From contig JAERSO010000013.1 in the NCBI GenBank assembly GCA_016845585.1, forward strand, positions 1 through 51,663: a stretch of DNA of 51,663 nt, in the 5' to 3' direction. This document shows positions 15,932 through 24,884 of the stretch, one piece after another. The translations under genes and the position numbers were made by a program. Position 1 is the stretch's first letter. The number at the start of each line of letters is the position of its first letter. The notes beneath the pieces were generated by a model. The model was not told where the DNA came from. It was given only the letters and a program-made list of their open reading frames with translations, and did not search any database. The stretch comes from Acidimicrobiaceae bacterium. GTDB lineage: Bacteria > Actinomycetota > Acidimicrobiia > Acidimicrobiales > Aldehydirespiratoraceae.

Positions 15932-16894
15932 GTGGCTGATCACGGCAACCAGCGAGACCCCGGTACGGCGAACGACCCCGCGTTCGACATTCGACGCGTG
16001 CGGGCCGAGATCGAGGCCGAGGCGGAGGTTCGCCGACGTTCGGACCCTGAGCTGGCCCGGCGCGAGCGCGAGATCGAACGGGCCTGGGTCGACGTCGCCC
16101 CGCCGGGAGCAGCCGGCGCTCAACACGAACTCCTGCTGGACCGCGCCGACAGGCTTTCGTTGATCGATGTCGATGCCCCGATCGGGGCTCGCTCCGGGGT
16201 ACGTCAGGTGAAGGGCGCAATCCGCAAGGCCATCTACTGGTATCTGCGGTACGTCACCGACCAGATCAACGCCCTGAGCAATGTGATGACCCGCCTGTTG
16301 CGGCGAATGGACGAGCGACTCGAAGCGGTGGAGCACGCGGTCGGTCTCGCCGCGGACGACACGGGTCTCGCCGGCCCGGTGCCGGCCCCGTCACCGGAGA
16401 CCGCGTCCCGGATTGCCGACCAATTCGACTCGGGTCATGTGTTGGTCCTCAGTTGTGGTGCGGGATCGGCTGTCGCTGCCTGCGTGGCGCGTGGCGCGTC
16501 CGCCCATGGGGTCGACCGCGATCCCGTCACCGTCCTTCCCGGCGTCGAGCAGGGCCTGGATCTCCGAGCGGCCGACCCCCTGACGCATCTCAGCTCGGTG
16601 GAGACCGACTCCCTCGACGGGGTGGTGTTGGCCGGCATCGTCGAAACCCTCCCGCTGCCGAGCATCGTGCGCATGGCAGAGGACATCGTTCGCGTCCTGG
16701 CGCCGGGCGGTCGACTTGTCGTTGCCGTCGCAGACCCGGCGGATCGCGAACCCGTCGAGGCAGAACTGCGTATCGGCCGCGGGCTCTCACCCGCCGGGTG
16801 GCAGCGTGTTCTCGAGAGCCGCGGTTTCGACGCCCGTGTCACCGAGGTCTCCGGTGATCGGATCCGTGAACTCGTCATCGCCGATGTGACGTGA
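15932..16894 (+). CDS. SAM-dependent methyltransferase-like protein with helical N-terminal region
   Basis: A 320-residue protein from a GTG start. Residues about 20-130 are charged and helical, with the basic patch VKGAIRKAIYWYLRYVTDQI and a coiled-coil-like RLLRRMDERLEAVEHAV. The C-terminal half is a class I Rossmann methyltransferase-like domain: HVLVLSCGAGSAVAACVARG takes the place of motif I, and VRVLAPGGRLVVAVADP is the usual post-core block. Motif I lacks the ideal D/E-x-G-x-G-x-G form, so activity is uncertain. In glycan clusters such proteins often cap or modify sugars. Its stop overlaps the GTG of the next GT4 gene (GTGA at 16891-16894). Confidence 0.68.
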   Translation: MADHGNQRDPGTANDPAFDIRRVRAEIEAEAEVRRRSDPELARREREIERAWVDVAPPGAAGAQHELLLDRADRLSLIDVDAPIGARSGVRQVKGAIRKAIYWYLRYVTDQINALSNVMTRLLRRMDERLEAVEHAVGLAADDTGLAGPVPAPSPETASRIADQFDSGHVLVLSCGAGSAVAACVARGASAHGVDRDPVTVLPGVEQGLDLRAADPLTHLSSVETDSLDGVVLAGIVETLPLPSIVRMAEDIVRVLAPGGRLVVAVADPADREPVEAELRIGRGLSPAGWQRVLESRGFDARVTEVSGDRIRELVIADVT

Positions 16895-17949
16895 GCCCGG
16901 TGCCCAGGGTTCACCAGTTCACCGCGGTGCTGGCCGGCCGCGATGCCGTCGGACAACACACTGCCGGTGTGGATCACGTGCTCCGGGGTCTCGGCTGCGA
17001 GGTGGAGAACTTCGCGGCGGTCGTGAACCCCGACGCGACGCTGGCTGCTCACCACTTCACCGACCACGACCGGTTCCCCGTGCCGGATCTGATCCTCTAT
17101 CAGCTCTCCACCGGTTCGCCCGTCGGCGATTTCGTGTTGGATCATCCGGCCCGACTCGTTCTCAACTACCACAACATCACACCTGCGGCGGCCTTCGATC
17201 CGTGGGAGCCCGCCATCGGTGCCGAACTCGACATGGCCCGCCGGCAGCTCGTTCGCCTGGCGCGGCGCGCTTCCGCCGCGGTCGCCGATTCGCACTACAA
17301 CGCCTCGGAGCTCCGTGCGCTCGGACTCGAGGACATCGCAGTCGCGCCGATCATCGTGCGCCCGCCGACCCGATCGGCGACCAGCGGCGGCGGCCGTGAC
17401 CCCGAGACGCTTCTCTTCGTGGGTCGGGTGGCACCGAACAAGCGTCACGAGGACATGATCCAGGCAGTGGCACTGCTGCGATCGATCCGTCCCGGAGTTC
17501 GCCTGGATCTCATCGGCGCGGCGAGCTCGCAGCGGTACCTCGACGCACTGAACGGACTCGTCGCCCGGTTGGGTGTGGGCGATGCGGTGACCTTCCATGG
17601 CTCGGTCCCCGACGACGTCCTCGACCGGCACTACGCCTCGGCCACGGTGTACATCTCGGCCTCCGACCACGAGGGCTTCTGCGTCCCGTTGATCGAGGCG
17701 ATGGCGGCGGGCCTGCCGATCGTCGCACGCGCGGCCGCCGCAGTCCCGGAAACGCTCGGTGATGCCGGGATCCTGGTGGACGGCGCCGATCACCTCGCGA
17801 TGGCCATCGCGCTGGATCGGGTGTTGGGTGACGCGCCGCTGCGGGAGTCGATGGTCCAGGCCGGCCGGCAGCGAGCCGCCGACTACTCAATCGAGCGAGC
17901 GCGAGCCGCGATGGCGGCTGCGCTGTCCGCTCAGCTGGGGATCTCCTGA
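16891..17949 (+). CDS. GT4 glycosyltransferase (first of a tandem pair)
   Basis: A 352-residue GT-B enzyme. The N-terminal half has LVLNYHNITPAAAFDPWEP and VADSHYNASELRALG; the C-terminal half has the donor-site signatures LFVGRVAPNKRHEDMI, the DHEGFCVPLIEAMAAGLPIV block (E-x7-E motif) and ETLGDAGILVDG. GT4 enzymes transfer sugars from nucleotide donors with retention. The protein is a close relative of the next gene product, with many identical blocks, so the two genes arose by tandem duplication. The start overlaps the methyltransferase-like gene by 4 nt and the stop shares one base with the next ATG (TGATG at 17947-17951). Confidence 0.87.
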   Translation: MSPVPRVHQFTAVLAGRDAVGQHTAGVDHVLRGLGCEVENFAAVVNPDATLAAHHFTDHDRFPVPDLILYQLSTGSPVGDFVLDHPARLVLNYHNITPAAAFDPWEPAIGAELDMARRQLVRLARRASAAVADSHYNASELRALGLEDIAVAPIIVRPPTRSATSGGGRDPETLLFVGRVAPNKRHEDMIQAVALLRSIRPGVRLDLIGAASSQRYLDALNGLVARLGVGDAVTFHGSVPDDVLDRHYASATVYISASDHEGFCVPLIEAMAAGLPIVARAAAAVPETLGDAGILVDGADHLAMAIALDRVLGDAPLRESMVQAGRQRAADYSIERARAAMAAALSAQLGIS

Positions 17950-18992
17950 TGCGCACTGTCGACATCGTCTTGCCCGAGCTCGGTCTCCACGACGCCACCG
18001 CGAACCACAGTCTGTTGATGCGCGATCTCCTCGAGGCCGACGGCGACAGGGTTCGCATCGTGGTCGAGCGTCCCACTCCTCGCGATGAACCCGTCGTCCT
18101 CCTGGACGACTGGGAGGCCGACGCCGACGTCACTGTCCTCCAGCATGCGATCGGAAGCGAGGCGGCGAACACGGTCGTGAAGCGGCGCCTTCCCGTGGTG
18201 GTCAACTACCACAACGTGACCCCGCTCGAGTTCGTGGAGGCCTGGGAGCCCCAGTTGATCGCCGGACTCCGATGGGGAAGATCCCAGCTCCATCAACTCG
18301 CCCCGCTCGCCGTCCGCGGGGTGGCCGACTCGCAGTACAACGCGGCGGAGATGCGCGAGGCCCGCTTCCGCGACGTCACCGTCGTGCCCGTCCTCTGGCA
18401 GCTACCGGAACAGGCCGCAGTCACCTCCTCTCCCGCCGGGGATGCGGGCACGGTGTTGTTCGTCGGGCGAGTCGCACCCAACAAGTGCCCGCATGATCTG
18501 ATCGCCGCGCTGGCGATGCTCGTCGAACGCCGCCCGGCGGCCCGGCTCGTGCTCGTCGGGTCGGTGGCGTCGGACCGGTATCACCGGAGCCTCCAGGCAC
18601 TCGCCGACCGCCTCGGGGTCGCCGATCGGGTCACCTTCACCGGGCCGGTCTCCGAACGCGACCTGATCGAGCACTACACGAGCGCTGACGTCTTCTGCTG
18701 CGCGTCGGAGCACGAGGGTTTCTGCGTGCCGATCGTGGAAGCGATGCATCACGGGGTGCCCGTCGTTGCCTTCGCGGCCGCGGCGGTTCCCGAGACGGTT
18801 CGAGAGGCCGGTGTCCTGCTGGCCGACAAGTCGCCGTCGACGTTCGCAGCAGCCATCGACACCGTCATGAGCAACCCCCGGACGGCCGAGGTGATGCGCA
18901 CCGCGGGCCGTGCCCGAGCCGAGGACTTTCACCTCGAACGCACGACCTCGCTGATGCGCCATGCCCTCCACGGTGCCGAGGGAAGCTCGTGA
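17949..18992 (+). CDS. GT4 glycosyltransferase (second of a tandem pair)
   Basis: A 347-residue GT-B enzyme, paralogue of the preceding product. Matching blocks are VVVNYHNVTPLEFVEAWEP, VADSQYNAAEMREA, LFVGRVAPNKCPHDLIAAL and SEHEGFCVPIVEAMHHGVPV. The N-terminal 70 residues differ more, consistent with a different acceptor, while the donor half is better kept, suggesting the same or a similar nucleotide sugar (inference). ATG 17949 shares its A with the upstream TGA, and its own TGA overlaps the GTG of the third GT4 gene (18989-18992). The whole run from 13385 to 20164 looks like one transcription unit. Confidence 0.87.
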   Translation: MRTVDIVLPELGLHDATANHSLLMRDLLEADGDRVRIVVERPTPRDEPVVLLDDWEADADVTVLQHAIGSEAANTVVKRRLPVVVNYHNVTPLEFVEAWEPQLIAGLRWGRSQLHQLAPLAVRGVADSQYNAAEMREARFRDVTVVPVLWQLPEQAAVTSSPAGDAGTVLFVGRVAPNKCPHDLIAALAMLVERRPAARLVLVGSVASDRYHRSLQALADRLGVADRVTFTGPVSERDLIEHYTSADVFCCASEHEGFCVPIVEAMHHGVPVVAFAAAAVPETVREAGVLLADKSPSTFAAAIDTVMSNPRTAEVMRTAGRARAEDFHLERTTSLMRHALHGAEGSS

Positions 18993-20164
18993 GTTCGACC
19001 CTGACCTTCGTGGTGCCCCGCTACGGCGCTGATGTCCATGGCGGCGCCGAACAAGGTGCTCGCACGTTGGCGGTCCGTCTCGCCGCGGAGGGCTGGGATG
19101 TCTCGGTGATCACCTCGTGTGCGCGATCCCACGTGACGTGGGAGGACAGTTTCGAACCGGGAACGACCGACGAGGAAGGGGTTCGAGTCGTTCGACATCG
19201 GGTCGAGTCGCCGCGCCCCGCCGATTTCGACTCGCTCAGCGATCAGATCCTGCCGAGGGCGCACGATGCGAGTGAGGCAGAGGCACTCGCGTGGATCGAC
19301 GAACAGGGACCGCGAAGCACCGGACTCCTCGAGGACGTGCGGGCGGTCGACTCGGGTGTCCTCGCGTTCTACCCGTACCTGTACCAGCCGACGGTCCGCG
19401 GCATTCATCTCGCCCGGGTGCCCACCGTTCTCCACGCGGCGTGCCACCCCGAACCGCCGCTGGATCTTCCGGTCTTCGATGGGGTCTTCGGCGCGGCGTC
19501 GGCGCTGGCGCATCACAGCCGGGCGGAGCAGGAGCTGATCCTGCGGCGCTTTCCGGTCACCAACCGCACACCGCAGACGATCCTCGGGCTGCCCATCGAG
19601 GTGACCGCCCCGGTGGACCCCCAGGGGGCGCGTGAGGCTCTCGGGCTCGGCGATGAGCCGTTCGTGGTCACGCTGGGGCGCGTCGATCGGGGCAAGGGGA
19701 CCTTCGACCTGATCGAGGGCTTCAGTCGCTTCCGCGCTGAGAACGGCTTCGGCCGTCTGGTGTTGGCCGGGCCCGTGGTCGAGGCGCCACCGGCCACCGA
19801 CGGGGTGACGGTGCTCGGACCCGTCCCCGAGGAACACAAGTACGGTCTGCTCGCCGCCGCCGACGTCCTGATCAACCCGTCGCCACACGAGTCGTTCTCG
19901 ATCGTGGTTCCCGAAGCGTTCCTCGTCGGCACTCCCGTTCTCGTCAATGGTTGGTGCCTGCCACTGCGCGAGCACTGCGAGAACTCCGGTGGAGGACTCT
20001 GGTACACCGGCCATGCCGACTTCGAGATCGCTCTGGGCCGGCTCCTGGGAGACGCTGCGCTGCGGACCGCGCTGGCTACGGCCGGACGCGAGTACGCCTC
20101 GCGGGTCTTCAGCTGGGCGTCGGTGAAGGGCCGCTACGAGTCGCTGGTCGGCGGATTGGCCTGA
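18989..20164 (+). CDS. GT4 glycosyltransferase
   Basis: A 391-residue GT-B enzyme. The glycine-rich acceptor-side motif is HGGAEQGARTLAVRLAAEGW; the donor half has VVTLGRVDRGKGTFDLIEGF, NPSPHESFSIVVPEAFLVG and a GTPVLVNGWCLPLREH segment. It is less like the two preceding transferases than they are like each other, and its middle region (VDSGVLAFYPYLYQPT) is different. It is the last gene of the run that starts at 13385. Its 3' end overlaps the convergent GT2 gene by 31 bases. The sugar is unknown. Confidence 0.86.
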   Translation: MSSTLTFVVPRYGADVHGGAEQGARTLAVRLAAEGWDVSVITSCARSHVTWEDSFEPGTTDEEGVRVVRHRVESPRPADFDSLSDQILPRAHDASEAEALAWIDEQGPRSTGLLEDVRAVDSGVLAFYPYLYQPTVRGIHLARVPTVLHAACHPEPPLDLPVFDGVFGAASALAHHSRAEQELILRRFPVTNRTPQTILGLPIEVTAPVDPQGAREALGLGDEPFVVTLGRVDRGKGTFDLIEGFSRFRAENGFGRLVLAGPVVEAPPATDGVTVLGPVPEEHKYGLLAAADVLINPSPHESFSIVVPEAFLVGTPVLVNGWCLPLREHCENSGGGLWYTGHADFEIALGRLLGDAALRTALATAGREYASRVFSWASVKGRYESLVGGLA

Positions 20165-21078
20165 TCGATCTCGTGAACGTCGGCCGGACGGATTGCTCGT
20201 GACGGTTTGTTGACGCGCACCACGAGGTCGGCGAGGAGCCCGACGACCAGCAGCTGGAGCACGGCGAACCCGAGCAGGAGTGTGTTCGCCGCCGGCCGGA
20301 CGTCCTTGTCGACCAAGTCGTAGCCGAGCTTCCCGACGAAGACGAACCCGAGGACCGTCGTGATCGGGAGCATCACCCGAAGCGGGTCGTAGGACAGCAT
20401 CATCCTGATGACCTGGAGCGCGTAACGCCGAGTGTCGGCGAGCCAATGGAACTTCGATGTGCCGGCCCGGGTCTCGTAGTCGATCGGCGTGTAGATGACG
20501 CGGTACCCGTTCATCAGGAAGGCCATGGTGATCGTGGTGACACAGCTGAAGCCGGCAGGGAGTTGGTGGGTGTACTGGAGGGCCACGTCGCGACGCATCG
20601 CCCGGAACCCGGAGTTGAGATCGGGGATCTTGGTCTTGGTGAGGTAGGACGCGAGCCGGCGGATCGTCCATTTGGCGGGTACGCGGAAGACCTTGAGCGT
20701 GCCTTCCTCGCTCTTGCGGGCTCCAACGATCTGATCGGCGGTTCCCATCTCGTCGACCAACTCGGGGATCCGATGGTTGGGGTAGGACATGTCGGCATCG
20801 GACCAGACCACGACTCGGCCTCGAGCGGCCTCCGTGCCGATTCGGCGACCGGTGCCGGCGCCCCGGTTGCGGTCGGCCCGGATCACGCGTGTGTTCGGGC
20901 GGCCCAGTGCGATGTCGCCGGACCCGTCGCTCGAACCGTCGTCCACGATGATCAGTTCCCACGAATACGATGAGGCGCTCATGGACTCATGGATGCGTGT
21001 GAGCTCGGCATCGAGGTGCCCGGCCTCGTTGTGGACCGGCAAGACGATGGAGATGTCGAGTTCAGCGTCGGAGTTCAC
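20134..21078 (-). CDS. GT2 polyprenyl-phosphate sugar synthase with two C-terminal membrane helices
   Basis: A 314-residue enzyme of the DPM/CsbB type. The catalytic domain shows DISIVLPVHNEAGHLDAEL, LIIVDDGSSDGS, NRGAGTGRRIGTEAARG, the metal site VVWSDADMSYP and LNSGFRAMRRDVALQY. Two hydrophobic helices end the protein (PITTVLGFVFVGKLGYDL and LLLGFAVLQLLVVGLLADLV), the layout of CsbB and GtrB. It probably makes a polyprenyl-phosphate sugar for a GT-C enzyme; the membrane protein gene starting 3 bases away on the other strand is the obvious candidate. The GTG start is supported by a TAGGCT box 6 nt upstream. The last 31 bases overlap the preceding GT4 gene. Confidence 0.87.
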   Translation of the reverse strand: MNSDAELDISIVLPVHNEAGHLDAELTRIHESMSASSYSWELIIVDDGSSDGSGDIALGRPNTRVIRADRNRGAGTGRRIGTEAARGRVVVWSDADMSYPNHRIPELVDEMGTADQIVGARKSEEGTLKVFRVPAKWTIRRLASYLTKTKIPDLNSGFRAMRRDVALQYTHQLPAGFSCVTTITMAFLMNGYRVIYTPIDYETRAGTSKFHWLADTRRYALQVIRMMLSYDPLRVMLPITTVLGFVFVGKLGYDLVDKDVRPAANTLLLGFAVLQLLVVGLLADLVVRVNKPSRAIRPADVHEIDQANPPTSDS

Positions 21079-21081
21079 GGC

Positions 21082-22779
21082 GTGAGCCTACGTCTGAAGC
21101 GATGGATCCTGTGGCTCGGGCTCACTCTGCTTCTGCTTCAGCCGACCCCACATCGCATCTCGTCCACCGTCGCCGGGGATCTCGGCGACAGCATGTTCTT
21201 GACGTGGACGCTCTCCTGGGGCGCTCACGGCCTGGCGACGCAACCGCTGAGCGTCTTCGACGCGAACATCTTCCATCCCCATGCGAACACCCTCGCCCTG
21301 TCGGACTCGATGCTCTCGCTGGCACCGGTCTTCGGTGTGCTCGAGTGGATGACCGGCGACGCGATCACGGCCCTGAACCTGCTGGTCATCGGCATGTTCG
21401 TCTTCGCCCTGGTGGCGGGTCACGCACTCGGGAGCCGCCTCTTCGGACGGGAGGATTTCGCGATCCTCTTCGCCGTCGTGGTTTGCTGCAACAGCTACGT
21501 CTTCGGCCAACAGAACCACCCGCAGCTTCAAGTCTTCGGCCTGATCTCGCTCTGCATCGTCGTGCTGCTGCGAGCGATCGAACGTCGCCGCAAGCGCGAT
21601 GGCGCCGCGCTCGCCGCGGCCACGGTTGCGCTCTCGCTGGCCAATGTCCTGTACGCGCTGATCTGGATCGTGGCTGCGGTCGTCATCGTCGGGACGCTCG
21701 CCGTGCGCCGGGCGTTGCCGCCGATTCGATCTCTCCTACCGGTTGGCATCGTCGCGGCAGCGTGCACCGGGGCCGTGATGGGCCCCGTGGCGTTGCTGTA
21801 CCGGCGCACACTCGACACCCACGGCGTCAAGCGGGGGTATGAGCCCGCCAACTCACTCGGCATCCGCGACCTCATCACCCCCCAGCGCGACAACTGGAGT
21901 TGGGGCGACTCGCTCGATTCGTTCAACTCCTTCGGCCGCCCTGGCGAGCATCCCTACTTCGTGGGATTCTCGGCACTCCTCCTCGGCACCCTCGGAGCGG
22001 TGCTGCTGGCTCACCTCGTTCGCCGAGGCCCCGGTCTCGATGACGTTCGGGTGCGCATCGATGAACTGATCGCAGTGGTGGTCGCCGGCGTGGTCGCCGT
22101 CGTCCTGGCGTTCGGACCTTCGCCGAACGGTTGGCCTGGCCCGTTCCGGCTGTTTCATGCCTATGTTCCGGGCTTCGACGGCGTCCGCGTGACCTCGCGG
22201 TTCGCCGTGGTCACGTTTGTGGCAGGCGCGGTGCTCGTGACCCTCGCCGTGCGCTGGCTTCAGCCCCGCCTTCACCCCCGCCTCGGAGCGGTACTCGTTC
22301 CGCTGGTGGTCGCGCTGGTCATCATCGAGGTCGGCGGACCCATGCGTCGCGTCGAGGTCCCTGAGGGTGATCGTCTCCTCGCCTACGAAGCCCTGAGCGA
22401 GTCCGATGACGGCGTGGTCCTGGAACTGCCGATCCGCTCGGCTGGTGAGGGAGCCGTCTGGCCATTCGTCGAGGCGCCACGGATGTACCACGCCACCATC
22501 GACTTCAACCCGAGAGTCAATGGGTACTCCGGTTCCGCACCGCTCGGGTTCGACTCCCTCGCCCAACTGCTGAACCGGTATCCGGCGCCTGATGCACAAG
22601 CGATGATCACCGACCTGGGAGTCCGCTACATCATCCTGCACACCGGGGTCGAACAGGGTGTGCCGGCCCTGACCGATGCAGACGCAGCCAGGATCAGCAC
22701 CCAGGCCGAGAACGAGGGCGCCACGGTCAGCCGTCACGGCGAGGACTGGCTGATCGATCTGGGCGCCGACCACGGTTGA
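21082..22779 (+). CDS. Polytopic membrane protein, probable GT-C-type glycosyltransferase
   Basis: A 565-residue protein with about 11 hydrophobic segments over its first 440 residues (for example WILWLGLTLLLLQP, ALNLLVIGMFVFALVAGHAL and FAVVTFVAGAVLVTLAVRW), then a 130-residue hydrophilic C-terminus ending in GEDWLIDLG. The first loop carries DLGDSMFLTWTLSWG, with acidic residues where GT-C enzymes hold their catalytic Asp. FDANIFHPHANTLALSDS in the same loop is also a pattern of this group. No exact family is claimed. The divergent GT2 synthase gene suggests it uses a polyprenyl-phosphate sugar. GTG 21082 is the only start that keeps helix 1 without adding antisense-coded sequence. No -10 box was found for it. 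Confidence 0.72.
   Translation: MSLRLKRWILWLGLTLLLLQPTPHRISSTVAGDLGDSMFLTWTLSWGAHGLATQPLSVFDANIFHPHANTLALSDSMLSLAPVFGVLEWMTGDAITALNLLVIGMFVFALVAGHALGSRLFGREDFAILFAVVVCCNSYVFGQQNHPQLQVFGLISLCIVVLLRAIERRRKRDGAALAAATVALSLANVLYALIWIVAAVVIVGTLAVRRALPPIRSLLPVGIVAAACTGAVMGPVALLYRRTLDTHGVKRGYEPANSLGIRDLITPQRDNWSWGDSLDSFNSFGRPGEHPYFVGFSALLLGTLGAVLLAHLVRRGPGLDDVRVRIDELIAVVVAGVVAVVLAFGPSPNGWPGPFRLFHAYVPGFDGVRVTSRFAVVTFVAGAVLVTLAVRWLQPRLHPRLGAVLVPLVVALVIIEVGGPMRRVEVPEGDRLLAYEALSESDDGVVLELPIRSAGEGAVWPFVEAPRMYHATIDFNPRVNGYSGSAPLGFDSLAQLLNRYPAPDAQAMITDLGVRYIILHTGVEQGVPALTDADAARISTQAENEGATVSRHGEDWLIDLGADHG
21085..21090 (-). promoter_or_regulatory. Candidate -10 box TAGGCT for the GT2 synthase gene
   Basis: On the minus strand TAGGCT ends 6 nt before GTG 21078. 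The box lies inside the first codons of the divergent membrane-protein gene. Confidence 0.45.
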
Positions 22780-22790
22780 GATCGTCTGGG

Positions 22791-22796
22791 TATACT
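22791..22796 (+). promoter_or_regulatory. Possible -10 box TATACT for the SLH propeller gene
   Basis: TATACT is close to the ideal -10 hexamer and is a rare AT-rich spot here. It would give a leader of about 30 nt before ATG 22834. No clear -35 box or ribosome binding site is visible. Confidence 0.4.
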
Positions 22797-22833
22797 GCTC
22801 AGGCGCGGCGTGGTCCTGACCGATTGATCATGC

Positions 22834-24867
22834 ATGTCTCGACGCTTCGTTGCGGTGGCCGCCGCGCTCACCCTTCCCGCCCTTGGCCTCGCTGTGGCTC
22901 CAGCTCTCGCCGCTTCCGGATACACCCAGGCGTGGGAGTTCGAACTCGCCGGCTGGAATCGCTCGTCGTCGCCGGTCATCGCCGACATCGACGCGGACGG
23001 CCAGAACGAGATCGTCTTCGGTCATCAGGACGGCTACCTCCGCGCCTACGAGGCAGATGGTTCCCTGAAGTGGTCGTCGCCCGCCCTGCCGGGCATGGGT
23101 CCTGACTGCCCGGCCCAGACGGGTCCGACGGCGATCGACTCGAGCCCTGCGGTGGCGGACATCGACCATGACGGAACCCCCGAGGTCGTCGTGGGGGTCG
23201 GCTCGACGTGGAGCCCGAATCAGAACGGGAGCGTCGTCGCCTTCAACGGCAAGACCGGCGCGAGGGAGTGGGGTTTCGACCGCACTCGCGACCGCGACGC
23301 ATCGAACGGCGTCTGGTGCGGCGGTGTCTATGCCACCCCGGCGATCGGTGACGTGGACGGTGACGGCAAGCTCGATGTGGTCTTCGCCGGATTCGACTTC
23401 AACGTCTGGGCCGTCGATGGGCACGGCAACGCGCTGCCCGGGTTCCCCTTCGACAACGACGACTCGATCTGGTCATCGCCTGCGCTCTTCGATCTCGACG
23501 GCGACAACGACGTCGAGATCTTCATCGGTGGCGACACGACGCTGGGCGGACTCTTCGACCATCAGGGCGGCGTGTTCCGCGCTCTCGACTGGGAGAATGA
23601 CACCGTCACGGAGATGTGGCACCGGACCGCCAACGAGGTCTTCCACTCGTCGCCGGCAATCGGCGACATCAACGGCGACGGTCGTCCCGAAGCCGTGGTC
23701 GGAGCCGGTGAGAACTGGCAATCCACCACCGGCAACGCCAGCGATCACAGCAAGGTGTTCGCCTTCCATCTCGATGACGGGTCGACCGTGCCCGGTTGGC
23801 CCCGAAACACGGGAAACACGGTGATGGTCAGTCCGGCCCTCGCCGATCTCGACGGTGACGGGAACCCCGAGGTGATCGCCGGGTCGTGGGACAAGAATGT
23901 CTACGCATGGCACGGCGACGGTTCGCTCTATTGGAGCAAGACCCCGGTCTTCGCTCATGGGGACGACGACATCACCGCGCGCATCACCGGTTCGCCGATC
24001 GTCGCCGATCTCGACGGCGACGGCGACCAGGACATCGCAGTGGGCACCGACTTCGGTCTCGCGTTGATGAACGGTCAGAACGGTGCCAATCTCGAACCAG
24101 GCGTCTTCTGGACGGACAAGGTGAGCCAGGCATGGTCACATGTCGCGGCCGCGGCTGTCGGCGTGCTCGACGGTGAGCGGCGCATCGTCACCACCGGCTT
24201 CGACACGCCGAACGTCAAGACGAGGGTTGCGGCCTTCACCCTCCCGCCGACGACCTCCACCGACGCATGGCCGATGTTCGGTTGGTCGCCGGCGCGGACG
24301 AGTTCACCGAGCGCGTCACTCTGCGCCCTGACAGGTGCGACCGGCACGTTCTGTGACGTCGCGGACAGTTCGTACTACGCCGGTCCCGTCGAGTGGATGG
24401 TCGACCTCGAGATCACCACTGGCATCACCAACACGCTCTTCGGGCCGAATCGGGCCCTCACCCGGGCCGAGATGGTCACCTTCCTGTGGCGCCAGGACGG
24501 CACGCCGCTCGGATACCCACATCACCGCTTCTCCGACATCAGCGCCGGCTCCTACTACGACGACGCGGTGGCGTGGGCGAAAGCCGAGGGGATCACCAAG
24601 GGCACGAGCACAACCACGTTCTCCCCGGCGGACAGCGTGACGCGGGCCCAACTGGCCACGTTGCTGTGGCGTCGTGCCGGCGCGAACGGCGGCCAGCCAC
24701 CCCACGGCTTCTCCGATGTTCCCGACGGGAAGTTCTACTCGGTTGCGGTGGCGTGGGCGAAGGCCACCGGCGTCACCAAGGGCACCAGCGCCACCTCCTT
24801 CTCACCGGGCGATGAGGTGACGAGGGCTCAGGCGGCCGCGATGCTTCATCGCGAGGCGAACCCGTAG
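22834..24867 (+). CDS. Secreted FG-GAP/VCBS seven-repeat beta-propeller protein with three C-terminal SLH repeats
   Basis: A 677-residue protein. An N-terminal Sec signal peptide (SRRF, a hydrophobic run, then ALAAS, cleavage about residue 28) is followed by seven FG-GAP units: cores ADIDADGQNE, ADIDHDGTPE, GDVDGDGKLD, FDLDGDNDVE, GDINGDGRPE, ADLDGDGNPE and ADLDGDGDQD, each a D-x-D-x-D-G type calcium loop, enough for one seven-bladed integrin-like propeller. SLH repeats lie at about residues 506-556, 564-620 and 624-677, with LTRAEMVTFLWR, VTRAQLATLLWR and VTRAQAAAMLH. The SLH part should bind wall polysaccharide and the propeller a ligand outside the cell; the ligand is unknown. It follows the membrane-protein gene by 54 nt. 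Confidence 0.88.
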   Translation: MSRRFVAVAAALTLPALGLAVAPALAASGYTQAWEFELAGWNRSSSPVIADIDADGQNEIVFGHQDGYLRAYEADGSLKWSSPALPGMGPDCPAQTGPTAIDSSPAVADIDHDGTPEVVVGVGSTWSPNQNGSVVAFNGKTGAREWGFDRTRDRDASNGVWCGGVYATPAIGDVDGDGKLDVVFAGFDFNVWAVDGHGNALPGFPFDNDDSIWSSPALFDLDGDNDVEIFIGGDTTLGGLFDHQGGVFRALDWENDTVTEMWHRTANEVFHSSPAIGDINGDGRPEAVVGAGENWQSTTGNASDHSKVFAFHLDDGSTVPGWPRNTGNTVMVSPALADLDGDGNPEVIAGSWDKNVYAWHGDGSLYWSKTPVFAHGDDDITARITGSPIVADLDGDGDQDIAVGTDFGLALMNGQNGANLEPGVFWTDKVSQAWSHVAAAAVGVLDGERRIVTTGFDTPNVKTRVAAFTLPPTTSTDAWPMFGWSPARTSSPSASLCALTGATGTFCDVADSSYYAGPVEWMVDLEITTGITNTLFGPNRALTRAEMVTFLWRQDGTPLGYPHHRFSDISAGSYYDDAVAWAKAEGITKGTSTTTFSPADSVTRAQLATLLWRRAGANGGQPPHGFSDVPDGKFYSVAVAWAKATGVTKGTSATSFSPGDEVTRAQAAAMLHREANP

Positions 24868-24884
24868 TCGACGGACGTCGGACC

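Noticed and set aside
18929..20962. Minus-strand 677-codon open frame opposite the GT4 gene and in another frame of the GT2 synthase gene
   Set aside because: Arg/Asp/His-rich without any fold signal; both real genes there have strong family motifs.
24868..24884. Possible terminator between the convergent SLH propeller and GT4 genes
   Set aside because: The 17 bases hold only a short GACGTC palindrome without a stable stem or T-run.
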